Assembly (NCBI GenBank): GCA_026413225.1
Contig: CM048552.1
Location: 199,715,553-199,779,552, forward strand
Reading direction: 5' to 3'
DNA length: 64,000 nucleotides
Source of the DNA: Otis tarda
Lineage: Eukaryota; Chordata; Aves; Otidiformes; Otididae
Part shown: in pieces, positions 12,531 to 23,079 of the stretch
Layout: each line of letters opens with the position of its first letter
How positions within the stretch are numbered: the first letter of the stretch is position 1
Notes under the pieces: generated by a model
What the model was told of the DNA's origin: nothing
Database searches by the model: none
What the model saw: only the letters and a program-made list of their open reading frames with translations
Position numbers and translations under genes: made by a program

Positions 12531-12829
12531 AGAGGAATAATCACTCAATAGTAACTCTAACCTGTTGCTGCCTTACTATTCCTCTCCTTCTCAAAAAGTG
12601 CTGACGGATAGAAAGAGGCTTTGTCTGTGAAGACTTACACACAAAAAAAGGTGTCAGATATCTCAACCATCTCCATATCATCCTTTACTATGTCATTTTG
12701 AAGTCTGTTATTTTTTTTCTATTCTCATACTATTTTAATTTTATTTTTGTTTCATAAAGAAGGTCTTCTGCCAAATTTTCTGGGTTGCTTCTGCTCTTTC
12801 AGTAAGGTATTATTTATTTACTTGTTTTA
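12531..12829. other. Unassigned spacer between two CR1 pieces
   Basis: These roughly 300 bp are T-rich and do not align by eye with CR1 reverse transcriptase, which would be expected here if the flanking pieces were one intact element. Either the CR1 middle was deleted and other DNA inserted, or the two flanking pieces are independent insertions. Confidence 0.5.
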
Positions 12830-13300
12830 AATCAGACAACTCTTCTGGGCACCATTCCTCTGATGGCAGCTTCCCAAGGGATTCTGTCTAGCAAAGACTT
12901 AAACAAGCCAAGGTCTGTTTTAAGGAAGTAAGAGTCCTACCTCTGCTGCCTATCTTCACAGCTTTCCTCCACATCCAGAACTCAGTCATAACATGATCAC
13001 TGCAGCCCAAATTGCTGTCTGGGATTGCACTGCTCAATAGTTATCCTTTGCTTATGTGCAGTGGTCAAGTAGAGCATTATCCCTGATTGCCCCCTCTAGA
13101 ATTTGCATCATGAAAAGCATAGCAACACCCTGGGCTGCTTGCACAATGCTATGTTACCCTCCTAGTAGATGCCTGGATTGTTGACATCCACCCTGAGGAC
13201 CAGAGCCTGCAGCTGGGAAAGTTCTCCACATGGTTTGTGGAAAAGCTTCATCCTCTTCATCCTTTACCTCAGACACTCTAACAGATTCCCAACAGATTAT
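12830..13300 (-). mobile_element. CR1 ORF2 endonuclease-region fragment, minus strand
   Basis: In reverse orientation this matches the part of CR1 ORF2 downstream of and including the end of the AP-type endonuclease. Recognisable blocks are 'tgcaggctctggtcctcagggtgg' at about 13189-13212 (the '..QALVLMGDFNHPDICW'-like stretch of the family), 'gcaagcagcccaggg' at about 13129-13143, and 'tgatcatgttatgactgagttct' at about 12979-13001 (the 'SDH.MVEF'-like stretch). No open frame survives. The family assignment comes from my memory of avian CR1 sequences and not from an alignment. Confidence 0.65.
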
Positions 13301-13510
13301 CCTCAGTATTTCTTTGCCTTCTCTTCTTGACCCTCAGGTTCTCAGCAAGGAATGGAGGACACATCTCTTGTTGATGTCTGATGCAGAGCAAGGGAAATAA
13401 ATCTGAAGGATCAGATTTAGTGGTCAGGCCTGATAGGTGTTTATTCTGTGAGAGTTTTGATGTGTTTGAGAGGTGTTTTCCTATTAAGTTAGGACAGTAT
13501 ACATATACAG

Positions 13511-13838
13511 GGGGCTTATAAGAAAAACAGGGGCAGATTTTTTAGTAGGACCTGCTGTGATAGGATAAAGGGTAATGGTTTTAAACTAAAAGGGAGTAGA
13601 TTTAGACTAGATATAAAGAAAAAAAAATTATGATGAGGGTGGTAGAAGACTGGCACAGGTTGCCCAAAGATGTGGTGGATGCCCCATCCCTGGAATCATT
13701 CAAGGCCAGACTGGACGGGGCTCTGAGCAACCTCATCTGGTTGGAGATGTTCCTGCTTCTTGCAGGGAGGCTGGACTAGATGGCCCTCAAAGGTCCCTTA
13801 CAACACCCAAACCATTCTATTATTTTATGATTCTATTA
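13511..13838 (+). mobile_element. CR1 LINE 3' end, plus strand (C-terminus of ORF2 + tail)
   Basis: This is a 5'-truncated CR1. It covers the last part of ORF2 (from the 'gggggcctacaggaaagatgggg'-equivalent at 13511, through 'ggcacaggttgcccaaaga' and 'gatgccccatccctggaatc', to 'gagcaacctcatctggttgg') and the 3' UTR ('ggctggactagatggccct'). It ends in imperfect ATTCTATT/ATTCTATG units. Indels and A-runs break the frame. The subfamily resembles the copies at 21.7 kb, 43.4 kb and 50.2 kb. Confidence 0.9.
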
Positions 13839-13872
13839 TGTGTAACCAGTAGTTTCACATACTAGCAATTAA

Positions 13873-13953
13873 ATGTCTCTGCTCCTTGCAGGGGAGTTGG
13901 AACAGATGACCTTTAAAGGTGCCTTCCAATACAAACTATTCTATGATTCTATG
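13873..13953 (+). mobile_element. Second CR1 3' tail, plus strand
   Basis: Only the CR1 3' UTR is present: tgtctctgctccttgcaggg, a diverged 'gttggaacagatgacctttaaaggtgccttccaatac', and two ATTCTATG units. It lies about 35 bp after the end of another plus-strand CR1. It could be a separate very short insertion or a local duplication of the neighbour's 3' end. Confidence 0.85.
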
Positions 13954-15430
13954 ATAAAGTGGATAAAGGTTCTGACTATAATTGTGTTTTGAAGTCTAGG
14001 CCTAACTATTCTTAAAAGTGTCAGGAGTAAGACAAAACTTTTGGAAAGCAAAAGCTGGAGCCTGGGCACTAAGGGCAGGAGAATCTATCTGGCAAGCCAG
14101 TGGGAAAGCTGTTAAAAGATCTCCTGTGGGCTGAGAGACAGAAGATGCTGAACACTGATCTAATTGCCAGTGTTATCAGCATTCTCACTGAGAACTGGAA
14201 CATCAGTGCGATGAACAGCTGGCAGCAAGTTCAGGAACCTCTAGTGAGAGTGTCTGGTAGAAGGAGGTCAGAACAGAGGGTCCATGGTCATTTGCTTGGG
14301 TCCTTGCTGCTCCCCAAGAGTTAATAATCCCAGTGAGTGAGTTACATGCTACTGCAAGAGGAAAAAAGCAGTTGCTCAAGTTATAATCTCCATTGCCTAT
14401 ACAATGAGTGTGGTTTATGACAGATGTCTAACTTTTAAAAGCCAAAATGAGGTGAAATTAATGCCACCCATAAAGGTGAAGTACTTGCCCAAGATCATAG
14501 AGAAAACAGGAAATAAAAAGCAACACATTATTCTAACATAGCCTATAATACAGAGGGTGATTGGGATACAGAGCTAAGTACAGCTCTGGCTTCATTTATG
14601 GAAATGAAGTTGCATCCACTTACATTAGAACTGATTATAGCTCCCACTGTCTAGATTAAACAGCCCTCAGGTCTCACATACCTAATGTGTTCAAAGTTCA
14701 AGTTCACTCAGCCTTTCCTGACATTTAAAATAGCAATTTGAGGCTTCAATTCTTTCTGTCCTTCTTCATTCACAAATGCTAAATTCTGATTATATTCTTT
14801 TTATTCAAGCAGCAGGCCAGTGACTTTATTAAGCCTGAAGGATTTTTCCTTTTCTTTTTTCAAGGAGGGAGTAAAGAGATCTCAAAAAAGCATAAAACTT
14901 CTGATTAAAGACATCAGAAGAAGAATGTGCTGCTTAAACCTACAACTCAGCCTGTTATTGCTACTGTAATCATCAGACGTTTTATTCAGGTAGACATTTT
15001 CTACGTACCTGTTGCTACTGAAACCATTTGGAAGACATGCATATAATTATTTTCTTGAGAGAAATTAAAAGTATTCTTAATATTCTATAAGTATTCTTAA
15101 CAGTGTTTCTTAGGGTAAGTAGCAAGCACCTTGCAGAATGTGTAAGAAAACTACGCCATAACAATTCACTGTTGTTTTGAGACTTCCTAGCTAAGTGATT
15201 GACAAAAAATACATTTCCATATTGTAATTTTTCTGCAGTTTGGTAGAATGCTGTGGAATAAAATACATGGATTGGAGAACCAACAGGGAGAAAAAATTAC
15301 TTTCAAATACTATCTTCATGCTTAACTTTTCATTATTTTACCATCTGTTACTGAAGAAGTGTGGAATGATGGTGTCCGGTCACACAAAAGATCCTTTTGG
15401 CCTTGCTCTTTATCTCAAACAGAGGACAGT
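13954..15430. other. Unique non-coding sequence
   Basis: About 1.5 kb without recognisable gene or repeat. The open frame at 14100-14324 has no identifiable domain and no support for translation. Confidence 0.55.
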
Positions 15431-15884
15431 CATAGGATGATAGGACCACAGGATCATGGGACAATTCAGGCTGGAAGGGATCTCAGGAGGCCTCTGGTCC
15501 AACCTCCTGCTCACATCAGGTCAGCTCTGAGGTCAGACCAGGCTGCTCAGGGCTTCATCCAGTGTGGGCTTGAAAATCTGCAAGAACAAAGAGCACAAAC
15601 CTGTGCCTTTGCCTGACTGTTCTCTTAGGGAAAGTTTCTCCTTATACTGAGGGTGAACCTCTCCTGCTTCAGTCAATGCTCGTTGTCCTTTGTCCCTGCT
15701 GCCCCTCATTGTCCCACCCTGCACAGCTGTGAAGAGGCCAGCTACATATCCTTGTTGACCTCCACACAAGTACTGGTGGTTGCTGTTAGGTCCCCTCCAA
15801 ATCCATCTCTGTTCCAAGCTATGCAAGTGTGATTCCCCTAGCATCTCCTCAGAGGGCAACTACTCCAGCCTCCTAGTAGGTCCT
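15431..15884 (-). mobile_element. Old CR1 LINE ORF2 C-terminal fragment, minus strand
   Basis: The left edge has the reversed CR1 3' terminus (cataggatgataggacc..., 'acaattcaggctggaaggga', 'ctctggtccaacctcctgct'). It is followed rightwards by the reversed ORF2 C-terminal region: 'gggcttcatccagtgtgggcttg', the 'tgcctgactgttctcttagggaaag' type block, 'gctgcccctcattgtcccac', and 'agcatctcctcagagggcaact', the equivalent of the '.LSYE..LRELGL'-coding block. It differs from the ATTCTATG-tailed copies and belongs to an older CR1 subfamily. No long frame is intact. Confidence 0.8.
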
Positions 15885-16020
15885 GGTGTCCTAGTTGGAA
15901 AATAAAAAGAAGAAAGATCTGGAAAAAAAAGAAAAAAGAAAATTTAGGTCTTTCTATCTTTTGTTGCAGTGTGTATTTTTCTTTTGGTCAGCTTGACTAC
16001 CCAGTTTTCTCACCCACCCA
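15885..16020. repeat. Purine-rich A-run insertion within CR1 remnant
   Basis: About 50 bp of A/G runs (aaaaagaagaaagatctgg followed by long A-runs with single G) sit between two recognisable pieces of a minus-strand CR1. This may be a decayed polyA of an unidentified insertion or a slippage expansion. The rest of the interval is unassigned. Confidence 0.4.
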
Positions 16021-16140
16021 TTGTGGAAGACAATCAGGTTGGCCTAACGTGATCTATCCTGGCAAACCCATGCTGACTGTTTCCAGTCACCTTCCTTTCC
16101 TCTCTGTTCTCAGATATGTGCTCCAAGGGGACAGAAATTT
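16021..16140 (-). mobile_element. CR1 reverse-transcriptase fragment, minus strand
   Basis: Reversed, the block around 16036-16100 reads as the CR1 RT stretch (ggaaacagtcagcatgggtt, then gccaggatagatcacgttag, then gccaacctgattgtc). It corresponds to the '..tgggtttaccaagggaa.tcatgcctgaccaacctgat' part of the family. Orientation and order agree with it being the upstream continuation of the CR1 at 15431-15884, after loss of the intervening portion. Confidence 0.6.
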
Positions 16141-16199
16141 GTGCTCAGAGGAAAAACTGCATTCCCAGTTTCCACCACACCTTGGGTTAGAGGCTTCCT

Positions 16200-16385
16200 A
16201 AATAGAATTTCTATCTTTCCATTACTGAACTTTAAAGGATGTTTTCTCCCAGTAATGCCTCTAGTAACTTTTTCCAACCTAATTGAACAGGTAGCATCTC
16301 CAACAACCTGTGACAGTGAGTGTCACACTTTAATTTCACACTCTGTGAAGAGGTTGATGTCTTCTCATCTTTGAGGTTGACAGAC
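16200..16385 (-). mobile_element. Possible ancient amniote-type CR1 relic, minus strand
   Basis: The string cctgtgacagtgagtgtcac followed by actttaatttcacactctgtgaagagg resembles the reversed ORF2 C-terminal block of old amniote CR1 ('tgtggcaatgagttccacagcttaatt...tgtgtgaaaaagta'). A better match to the same block lies at about 57366-57412. This copy is very diverged, so I give it low-to-moderate confidence. Confidence 0.4.
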
Positions 16386-16460
16386 TTCTCCTGATCATCA
16401 GTCTTCTCTTTATATTCAATGGAGCTATGTAGACTCCTAAGTAGGAGGAACAGGCAGGTT

Positions 16461-16494
16461 GTTGTTTTGTTTTGTTTTGTTTTGCTTTGTTTTC
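16461..16494 (+). repeat. (TTTTG)n microsatellite
   Basis: Five to six near-perfect copies of a GTTTT pentamer, with one interruption (tttgctttg), form a simple tandem repeat. Confidence 0.9.
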
Positions 16495-18704
16495 CAACAG
16501 ACTAATTTATTTTAAACTGCTTTCTTGGAAAAGTAAGTAAAAATCTCATTTTTTTTTGAGATGGAGAGAACATGGATTCAAGCACTTGCATAGAATGAAA
16601 AAGCAGTTCCTTCCCCTGCCCAGTGACGCTTATGTGGATTTATCAACATACTCAGGAATCATAATCATTTTCATTTTAATTTGGTTTTTCTTCAGAGTAG
16701 AAACACTTTATTATAATTATTTCACTTACACACGCAGTTTGCCCAGGGACAGATCAGGGAGCTGGAAAGGCAGACTGAACGTCTGGCTGAGCACAATAAA
16801 TGCAGTTACTGAGCAGGTTCCATGAGATCCCCAAATAACTGTTAGATAATGTCTCTTCTTCATATACTCAGATGCATGTTCTTTGTTGTAGAATACCCAC
16901 TTTCCAAGGACTTTACAGATACTAAACACAACCTGCTGTGTTCAGCTCTGGTCTTTCAAGATGAGATTTATAATTTTGTCATAACCACTTAATACACAGT
17001 TGTTAGCATGATCTGGACTAGGACTAACATGCAAAATTTCACTTGACACAACAGCAGCTTTAGTCACATACCTTAAGACTGTGCTTCAGAGTGTACACCA
17101 CAGCCAGTTGCTGTGTGTGCATTACAATAACTACTCAAATAACCATTAATTTATACACAGATGTCAACTTTGTTTTTCCCACTGTAGGAACATGTGACAT
17201 ACTGAAGACCAAGTCATTTTTCATATCATAAAGGGTGGATGAGCGCTTTAATGTGTTAATTTTTTTATACTTAGCTTTGATTTCATCTAGACCTAGTGGT
17301 TTGAAATTTGCATGGGAGTTAACAGTATTGCCGCTTCACTGTTGACCCTGGTCACTTCCATCAACATTTCTGGGAATGGTTGAGCTCCTGTGGCTGTTCA
17401 GTATTCATGACTAAGACTCTGTCATTGAACCTGCCCTCTTTCAAGCTAGATCCCTAAAAAGCAGTCTCTGAAGACAGGAGGCATCTAATATTTGCACTTC
17501 ATGGAAAAAAATACGATGCATTGCTGTAGAAATAAAAATATTTGTGTAAGTATCTAATGGTAACATCTGTTCAGGCAGATGTGTGTGTATGTCTGTAACA
17601 GGGCTGGATTTCATACATATAAATGGATAGTTGAAGCAGTACTGCATTCTTTTCAAAAGGAATCCTTAATCTAGAAAGAGGGTATGCACATATGAATAAG
17701 TTGGGGTTTTTTTTTTCTGTATTTTAATAGAAAATATCCTGCTGCTGTTTTATTAGGAAAATCAGCAGCTAATCTTGAAGTACCTCATCTGAAATATGTA
17801 GACAGGGTGCATTTGCAAACAAAAGGTTTTCATTTCTAATTATAGACTGAAGCCAGCAAGAACAAGATTTAAGGAAAATGTTGCAGTTTAAGTAGACATT
17901 ACAGATACATTTTCAAGGTAGCAACTGTAAACTCCAATTACTGTGTAATACATAGTTGCTTTACATAATATAAGAATACAGAAGATAATATACTTGCGGG
18001 AAACTGCATGAATGTAAAATAACTACACTTCTTTGAGAAAAAAAACACATTAAACTGAGAAGAAAACATTAATGAACCTGGTGGCTGATGTATCAAACAA
18101 GTGACACCTAAAAGAGGTCATTATCTATAACCCAGTAGTCTTCAAAATACTTTTGTACTTAAGGGCTGCTTTTTCTTGTGAATTTTAAAATATCATTAAC
18201 CTACAGGAGACTGCAAAAATGTTCATGACAGTGAAGTTACGTTTAAATAAAACATAGAAAAAATTACAATATTGCAATAGTAGCATTGTAGACACTTTAA
18301 ACTCTTAACTGCAGAGTAGTGGAAGAAGATTACATTATAATTCACCTGGAGTAGTAAGTTGAATGAAATTTCTATCCTGCTTTGAGTGAAGAGAATAATG
18401 AAATTACAGTTGACTTCTTTGGGGACAGAATCGTGTCCCGTCAGGCTAAGGATGATAGATCAAAATAATATAGCAGCAGCAGATGGTTGCAACAGATGAT
18501 TGAATGAGCACTATGTTTATTTTTTATGAAATAACTTTTTAAAAAATGTACAACTTGTCAAGAAATTAAACCTGACTCAGATGAATTCTAAAATGTGCTA
18601 TATTTTCACTACTGCATGCAGGGGGCAATTTTACTTGTCAAATTGATCTCTGTAGCAATAATATTATACAACTGTAACATAAAATATATACTCATTCAAA
18701 TTCA

Positions 18705-18718
18705 GAAAAAAAAAAAAA
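18705..18718 (+). repeat. A14 homopolymer
   Basis: An uninterrupted run of 14 A. No retrocopied gene could be recognised upstream of it, so it is not evidence of a processed pseudogene. Confidence 0.85.
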
Positions 18719-19993
18719 GTGTTGCTCTGTGTAAGAAGAGTGCAATCGAAATAAGGAAAGAGAGGATAAGAGGCAGGAGGAAGAAGAGTTTTTTTTAAAA
18801 AGCCACCCTCCCTCTAGGGCTCTTTACTCACACTACAAAGGGGTTTAGGTGCCTATTTCCTCAGAAACTGGCGGAGTTCAGCTTCTAAACATGGTGAAGC
18901 ACCTACATACCTCTGTGGATATGTCTCCCTCACACACCTGACTAAGGTGCTATATATAAAACATAGCACTGAAACATAATGGATGTTTGAAGTGATCCTG
19001 TCAACACAAAGCATGGAGGGCAAGGATCGCGTGCGTCCCTACGGCCACTACATATGCGGCTGGGGTTTCCTAGCTAGATAGAACCGTGAAGCACTCTGAG
19101 TGCACAAGCAGGGAGCATGATCTTTCCTGGAGGCATGCAACAACTGCTCATTCAGCAGAAAAAATAATCATTTCATCTGCAGCTATCTACCAGACATCCA
19201 GCAGCTCCAGACAGGTGTTCCCCAGCGGTTCTGGATGAGCTTGCAGGTGCTTGTGCACCCTGGAGAACGTGGCAAGGGCCTTCCCTTCCTTCACTTCCTT
19301 CTGAACAAACCTAATAATGTTTTATTACTACACCCCTGTAGTAGTGTGCCACAATGACTACTTAGGCTTTCATAGTGTTTATACTACATGAATAAAATAA
19401 CAAGGCATTGCCTGCCTGCTGCTTTTCACATGGCTTGCACCCACACCGCTAATGCTGTACATCCAGATAGAGTGGCCTCACCGAGTGCATCTCAGGGACT
19501 TTCAAAACAAATATGCACTGTGGATTTCCCCTCGCATTTCAGATTTTTGAGGTATCAGTATCCACCAGTCTATTCTGGGGGCAAATCAGTTTGCTCAGGC
19601 AAAACCTGTGCAAGGGAGAGTGATACAGTTTCAAGAGTGCATATGGCCATATAATGTGCTTGAGTCCAAGGCTGGACTTTCTTCAGTTTACTTACATAGA
19701 CATAGCCAAAGAAAGATGTCTTAATCTGTTTGAATATGTCAGAAAAGAAAGGAACTTTAGTCATGGACACAAATTAATCTAGGAAATCACATTAGCTAGG
19801 AAAAAAATCCTCTTTTTCAAAGTGTTAAATTCATTTAACACTAGGACTCCAAGAACAAAAAGGCCAGATTTGTAGTCTCTTCCCTAGATAAAGCAAACCA
19901 GATATGAAAAGTTTATCGTTGGAGCAGATTTATGCACATAAACTTGGTGTTTGAAAACTGTATGTTCAATGTGCTCATGACTGAAAGAAGATG

Positions 19994-20863
19994 TTAACAA
20001 AATTTAGTGCAAGAATGAGCTGTACCTTTTAAAAGGCAGTATGATAAATTATTGGGACAATGCATCAGCCACTGTGGGGTGTTTTTTGTTACTGGAAGAC
20101 TTGAAAGCAGCACAGGACAGCTTTCTAAAAGAAAGGATTCAGCCAAGGACTCTGAGCTGACTACAGAAGTTACTGGATAAAATTCTGAGTAACATAGAAG
20201 ATCAGAGAATTCATTAGTGGACACAAGACCCCTCAACAAGGAGAAGCAAGTCCGCCTGGGTGCATACTTCAGGATCTCTTCTTTCTGTCTAGAATATCCT
20301 AGGGTATACAGATGACCAATGATGAAATACCTGCCCATGGGTAGGTGCCTCATTTCAGGTTCTTGATGCACAGGATGCCCATTTTTGGGCATTTTCATTT
20401 TCAGAACTACTCCTCCACCTGAGCTATCTGATATCTAAAATCCTGGAAAATGTACTGGAAGGAAATTCTGCAAAATGTGCTGGAGACAGCAGTAGTAATA
20501 GTGGTCTGAGGATTAAAGATGCCGTAGTTTTCCCTGCCTCCAAGTGCTAAGCAGTTGTCATGTCTTATTTTGGTAGCAGCTGGATTGCAACAGTCGCTGA
20601 TCCGGGGATTGCTGTTAAAACAGATGTTTGCAATGTCCTTTGGGACCATCAGGGTGAAAAATGAAGTATAATCATCAGCTATTATAAATAGCAATGAACT
20701 CAAAGAGGCTCACAGACTCTGCACAGTATGTGCAGCATTCACGGAAAACCAGCTTTGCATTTGCTATGAGAACACCAGAACAAGTCTGAGAGCAGCCCAC
20801 TTCCCCTACAGCTCTTGTAACAGTCCAGGTGCCCTGAAAGGTGATGGCAATCTTTTCAATCAC
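19994..20863 (-). other. Unexplained open stretch: three consecutive minus-strand ORFs
   Basis: Reading from 20863 down to 19994, the minus strand is covered almost end to end by three frames. The first is 62 codons from a GTG at 20863. The second is 98 codons from a TTG at 20703 in another reading frame, overlapping the first. The third is 134 codons from an ATG at 20398, back in the first frame. The first two translations are notably cysteine-rich (pairs such as CC and C-x-x-C near residues 29-47 of the first). I recognise no family. It could be a decayed pseudogene with one frameshift pair, an exon, or chance: frames of this length occur elsewhere in the window by chance. It ends about 45 bp before a CR1 insertion. 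Confidence 0.2.
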
Positions 20864-20906
20864 TCCACGGAAATTTGGATAGGATCCAGAGAGAGCAGAA
20901 GAGGAC

Positions 20907-20936
20907 TCAACATCTTTGTCTGTTCAACATCTTTGT
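20907..20936 (+). repeat. 13-bp direct repeat at the CR1 5' junction
   Basis: tcaacatctttgt occurs at 20907-20919 and again at 20924-20936, offset by 17 bp. The second copy is inside CR1 coding sequence (the 'FNIFVGD'-coding stretch); the first lies just upstream where CR1 similarity fades. This looks like a template-switch or slippage product at the 5' truncation point, or a small later duplication. Confidence 0.75.
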
Positions 20937-21880
20937 CGGCGACATGGACAGTGGGATAGAGTGCACCCTCAGCAAGTTCGCCGATGACACCAAGCTGTGT
21001 GGTGCCGTCGACTCGCTGGAAGGGAGGGATGCCATCCAGAGGGACCTTGACAGGCTGGAGAGGTGGGCCCGTGCCAACCTCAATGAAGTTCAACCAGGCC
21101 AAGTGCAAGGTCCTGCACCTGGGTCGTGGCAATCCCAGGCACAAATACAGGCTGGGCGGAGAATGGATTGAGAGCAGCCCTGAGGAGAAAGACTTGGGAG
21201 TGCTGGTGGACGAGAGGCTCAACATGAGCGGGCAATGCGCCCTTGCGGCCCAGAAGGCCAACCGCATCCTGGGCTGCATCAAGAGGAGCATGGCCAGCAG
21301 GTCGAGGGAGGTGATTCTCCCCCTCTACTCTGCCCTGGTGAGACCCCACCTGGAGTACTGCGTCCAGTTCTGGAGTCCCCAACACAAGAAGGACATGGAC
21401 CAGTTGGAAAGGGTCCAGAGAAGGGCCACCAAGATGATCAGAGGGCTGGAGCACCTCTCGTATGAGGACAGGCTGAGAGAGTTGGGGCTGTTCAGCCTGG
21501 AGAAGAGGAGGCTCCGGGGAGACCTGATAGCGGTCTTCCAATACCTCAAGGGGGCCTACAGGAAAGATGGGGAGAAGCTGTTCAGTAGGGCCTCTTGTGA
21601 TAGGACAAGGGGTAATGGGTTTAAATTAGAAGGAGGTAGGTTTAGATTAGATATTAGAAAAAAATTTTTTACAATGAGAGTTGTAGAGCACTGGAACAGG
21701 TTGCCCAGAGAGGTGGTGGATGCCCCATCCCTGGAAATGTTCAAGGCCAGGCTGGATGAGGCTCTGAGCAACCTGATCTAGTCAGGGATGTCCCTGCTCT
21801 TGCAGGGGGGTTGGACTAGATGACCTTTGAAGGTCCCTTCCAACTCTAACCATTCTATGATTCTATGATTCTATGACTCT
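20918..21880 (+). mobile_element. CR1 LINE, well preserved 3' third: end of ORF2 RT + 3' UTR
   Basis: This is the best-preserved transposon in the window. It begins inside the reverse-transcriptase palm and contains the catalytic F-A-D-D-T motif (20977-20991). A 265-codon open frame from 20984, ending with a stop just after 21778, includes the '..[18 protein letters not shown]' block (about 21330-21382), the '[16 protein letters not shown]' block, and the terminal '[14 protein letters not shown]'. The FADD motif and the downstream part lie in different frames. An extra A at 21082/21083 causes the shift, and the rest of the reading frame is open. The 3' UTR (ttggactagatgacctttga...) ends in ATTCTATG repeats at about 21850-21880. 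CR1 ORF2 encodes endonuclease plus reverse transcriptase that copies LINE RNA into DNA; this copy lacks the endonuclease and most of the RT, so it is dead. Low divergence suggests it is among the youngest insertions here. Confidence 0.95.
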
Positions 21881-23079
21881 ATCAGTTTTCCTACTTAGCA
21901 TCATCCTTTGAAAGGTATGTGCCAGGAAGGGATAAACCAACTGAGTAATTTTCCATATAAATTCCAAGTAAACAGAGCTTACATGGTTACAGAAAAACTA
22001 TGAGTTTACAAAGGACAGCATTCCAGAAAAGAATGGTAAGTTTAAAAAGTAAATTAAAGGAAATATTCCTGTGGCATATATGGAGACCAATATAATTTAA
22101 AAGGACTGAGCAGTTTGGATGGAAAAGCAAAAGCTTAAACTCTATCATCAGCACTGGCTAGTCACAACACGAACACTTTAATGTTGACTGGTGCTCCTGT
22201 GGGAGTTGTTATGACTCCCATGTGCCCTTGATAAATTCTGTTCTCCAAGATGTTCCCAGGGCTTTTGTACATTCTGCTTGTGGCTGCACTGATAGCAAAG
22301 TCACATTCCTCAACTCTAAATACCCAAGAAATACGCTGTTGGTGTTTCATGAGATTTGTCTGGCTTTGCATTTGGGAGCCAAGGAAGAGGACATGACACG
22401 ACCTTTAGCATATAGCTTTCTGCTTATGAGAACATCTTTTCATTTGTGTGTTTGAGAAACACTCAGCTCCTTTCAGGGAGCATATCTTGCACAAGCAACA
22501 CGACCAGCATGACCAACTTTTTTTGGCCACCCATGGGAAAGAGACACCTGAATGACAGCATGCTGTTACCAGTGCTGCTGGGTCTTAAAACAAATACTAG
22601 GTGCATAAAACTCACCTTAGTGAAATACAGATACCTTATTCTAACAGGTCACTCTATAAACACAGCCCCTAGCCTGCTTAGATGCCTAAGACATCGCTGC
22701 TGCCTGTTTTCTCTAAAATTCGTCCACTGAAAGTCCTGTTCCTCTGCCTGCTCAGAGACTTTGCTCTACTGGGTTGATAGGAAAAAATAGGTTCTTTTTT
22801 TTATCCTTAGCCAGTCTGGAATCAAAAAACTAAGCAACCCTCACTCATGTCTCCTAAGGATCTTGATCTTTTACATTTAAACCATATTTAACACACTGAT
22901 TAACCAACAACATTGACCTTATTAACTCACACATTTAAGAATTATGGAGCCTGCAGAGTCAGTAGGGAGCTCATGGCTTTACTGATGAAGCGGTAATGCC
23001 ATGCCACTGGGAGGGAGCAGTGCTGGGACTATATCTATTTTAAATGCTATGACTTTCTGTATATACAGAAGTATCTAAG
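21881..23079. other. Unique non-coding sequence
   Basis: About 1.2 kb of AT-rich sequence with no gene or repeat recognised. The frames at 22222-22455 and 22446-22730 have no identifiable motifs. Confidence 0.55.

Larger units (their letters stand above)
16386..20906. other. Unique non-coding sequence
   Basis: No gene or mobile element was recognised over about 4.5 kb. Simple sequence includes a (TTTTG)n stretch and an A14 run (both listed). A locally GC- and CpG-richer patch is present at about 19020-19100. The minus strand is unusually open from 19994 to 20863 (listed separately); the rest has only short frames without motifs. Confidence 0.55.

Noticed and set aside
18660..18718. Processed pseudogene suggested by the A14 run
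   Set aside because: No recognisable coding or RNA-gene sequence precedes the run, and no flanking direct repeats were seen.
19030..19060. 5S rRNA-like string (ccctacggccactac)
   Set aside because: Only about 12 bases resemble 5S, and the following sequence does not match the 5S internal control region.
20860..21291. 143-codon minus-strand ORF and similar frames across 21.0-21.8 kb
   Set aside because: These are shadows of the plus-strand CR1 ORF2.
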